Positions 63,741 to 64,000 of a stretch of DNA of 64,000 bases are shown here, piece after piece. A program made the translations under genes and the position numbers. The notes below the pieces were generated by a model. The model did not search any database, was not told where the DNA came from, and worked only from the letters and a program-made list of their open reading frames with translations. Origin of the DNA: Enterococcus haemoperoxidus ATCC BAA-382 (GTDB taxonomy: Bacteria; Bacillota; Bacilli; Lactobacillales; Enterococcaceae); the NCBI RefSeq assembly GCF_000407165.1, contig NZ_KE136480.1:372001-436000 (forward strand). Direction: 5' to 3'. Each line of letters begins with the position of its first letter. Within the stretch, counting starts at the first letter, position 1.

Positions 63741-64000
63741 ATGATCACCATGAAGGATATTATCCGCGAAGGAAACCCAACACTTAGAGAAGTGGCCGAA
63801 GAAGTAGTTCTGCCACTATCTGATGAAGATATCAAATTAGGTGAAGAAATGATGGAGTTCTTACATAATAGTCAAGATCCTGTCAAAGCAGAAGAATTAG
63901 GATTACGTGGCGGTGTTGGTTTAGCGGCACCGCAATTAGACATTTCAAAACGAATCATCGCGGTTCATGTACCGAGCGGCGATTTGGAAAACCCAGAACC
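63741..64000 (+). CDS. def: Peptide deformylase, 5' part (runs off window)
   Basis: The 5' 86 codons of def. [20 protein letters not shown] opens the protein and motif 1 GVGLAAPQ is present ([13 protein letters not shown]); the metal-binding Cys and HExxH motifs would lie beyond the window edge. The enzyme removes the formyl group from nascent proteins. AAAGGAGG lies before the ATG. The 280 bp back to rpsO hold both divergent promoters. Confidence 0.95.
   Translation, partial: MITMKDIIREGNPTLREVAEEVVLPLSDEDIKLGEEMMEFLHNSQDPVKAEELGLRGGVGLAAPQLDISKRIIAVHVPSGDLENPE

Noticed and set aside
1-64000. CRISPR array, tRNA, rRNA, prophage or defence island
   Set aside because: No regularly spaced repeats, cloverleaf genes, integrase of full length, or phage structural genes were seen; the only mobile parts are the IS3 remnant and the Rep-like gene.

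Overview
The window looks like chromosomal DNA of a low-GC Gram-positive of the Enterococcus type. Supporting signs are the rpsO-pnp-mreC-mreD block followed by SagA-like peptidoglycan hydrolases, a large WxL/DUF916 surface-protein cluster, Mga-like regulators, mannose-family PTS genes and strong GGAGG-type ribosome binding sites. The species cannot be fixed from the sequence alone. No tRNA, rRNA or CRISPR array was seen.

Left part (1-13.1 kb) is a mosaic of small accessory genes: an HxlR regulator with a probable target gene, an LPxTG adhesin with acidic 45-residue repeats, a plasmid-type Rep initiator, two oxidoreductases (one an SDR that has lost its catalytic Tyr and Lys), a membrane protein, and a choloylglycine hydrolase (bile salt hydrolase type). 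The hydrolase is followed by an IS3-family deletion derivative, a leucine-rich-repeat secreted protein and a second, internally deleted copy of the hydrolase with its promoter region. An XRE membrane regulator, a histidine phosphatase and a YdeI-type protein follow.

13.1-31.7 kb is one large minus-strand surface-protein locus. It has two csc-type modules: small LPxTG protein, WxL proteins and a DUF916/DUF3324 membrane-anchored protein. It ends in a polybasic membrane protein, a signal-peptidase-I-like protein whose expected catalytic Lys is Gln, and a lipoprotein. A winged-helix regulator and two Mga-like regulators sit at its upstream end. Hairpins separate WxL genes from the DUF916 genes in both modules.

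32-34.1 kb holds a WYL regulator, a DUF1456 protein and a fused pair of gene remnants (M42-type peptidase start, oligopeptide-binding protein end). Alanine dehydrogenase follows.

35.4-50.6 kb is a host O-glycan (Gal-beta-1,3-GalNAc) utilisation locus: secreted GH101 endo-alpha-N-acetylgalactosaminidase, intracellular GH35 beta-galactosidase, a four-subunit mannose-family PTS, AgaS-type SIS protein, two LacD aldolases, a LacC-type kinase, and GntR and LacI regulators. The divergent control region carries a palindrome and cre-like sites. The sugar released outside would be imported and phosphorylated, split, deaminated to tagatose-6-P, phosphorylated and cleaved to triose phosphates. No GalNAc-6-P deacetylase is present in the window.

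50.7-64 kb is mostly core: DUF1801, GyrI-like and YebC proteins, a VanZ protein, an M3 oligopeptidase, two PcsB/SagA-like hydrolases with different catalytic ends (NlpC/P60 and CHAP), mreD, mreC, pnp, rpsO and the start of def.
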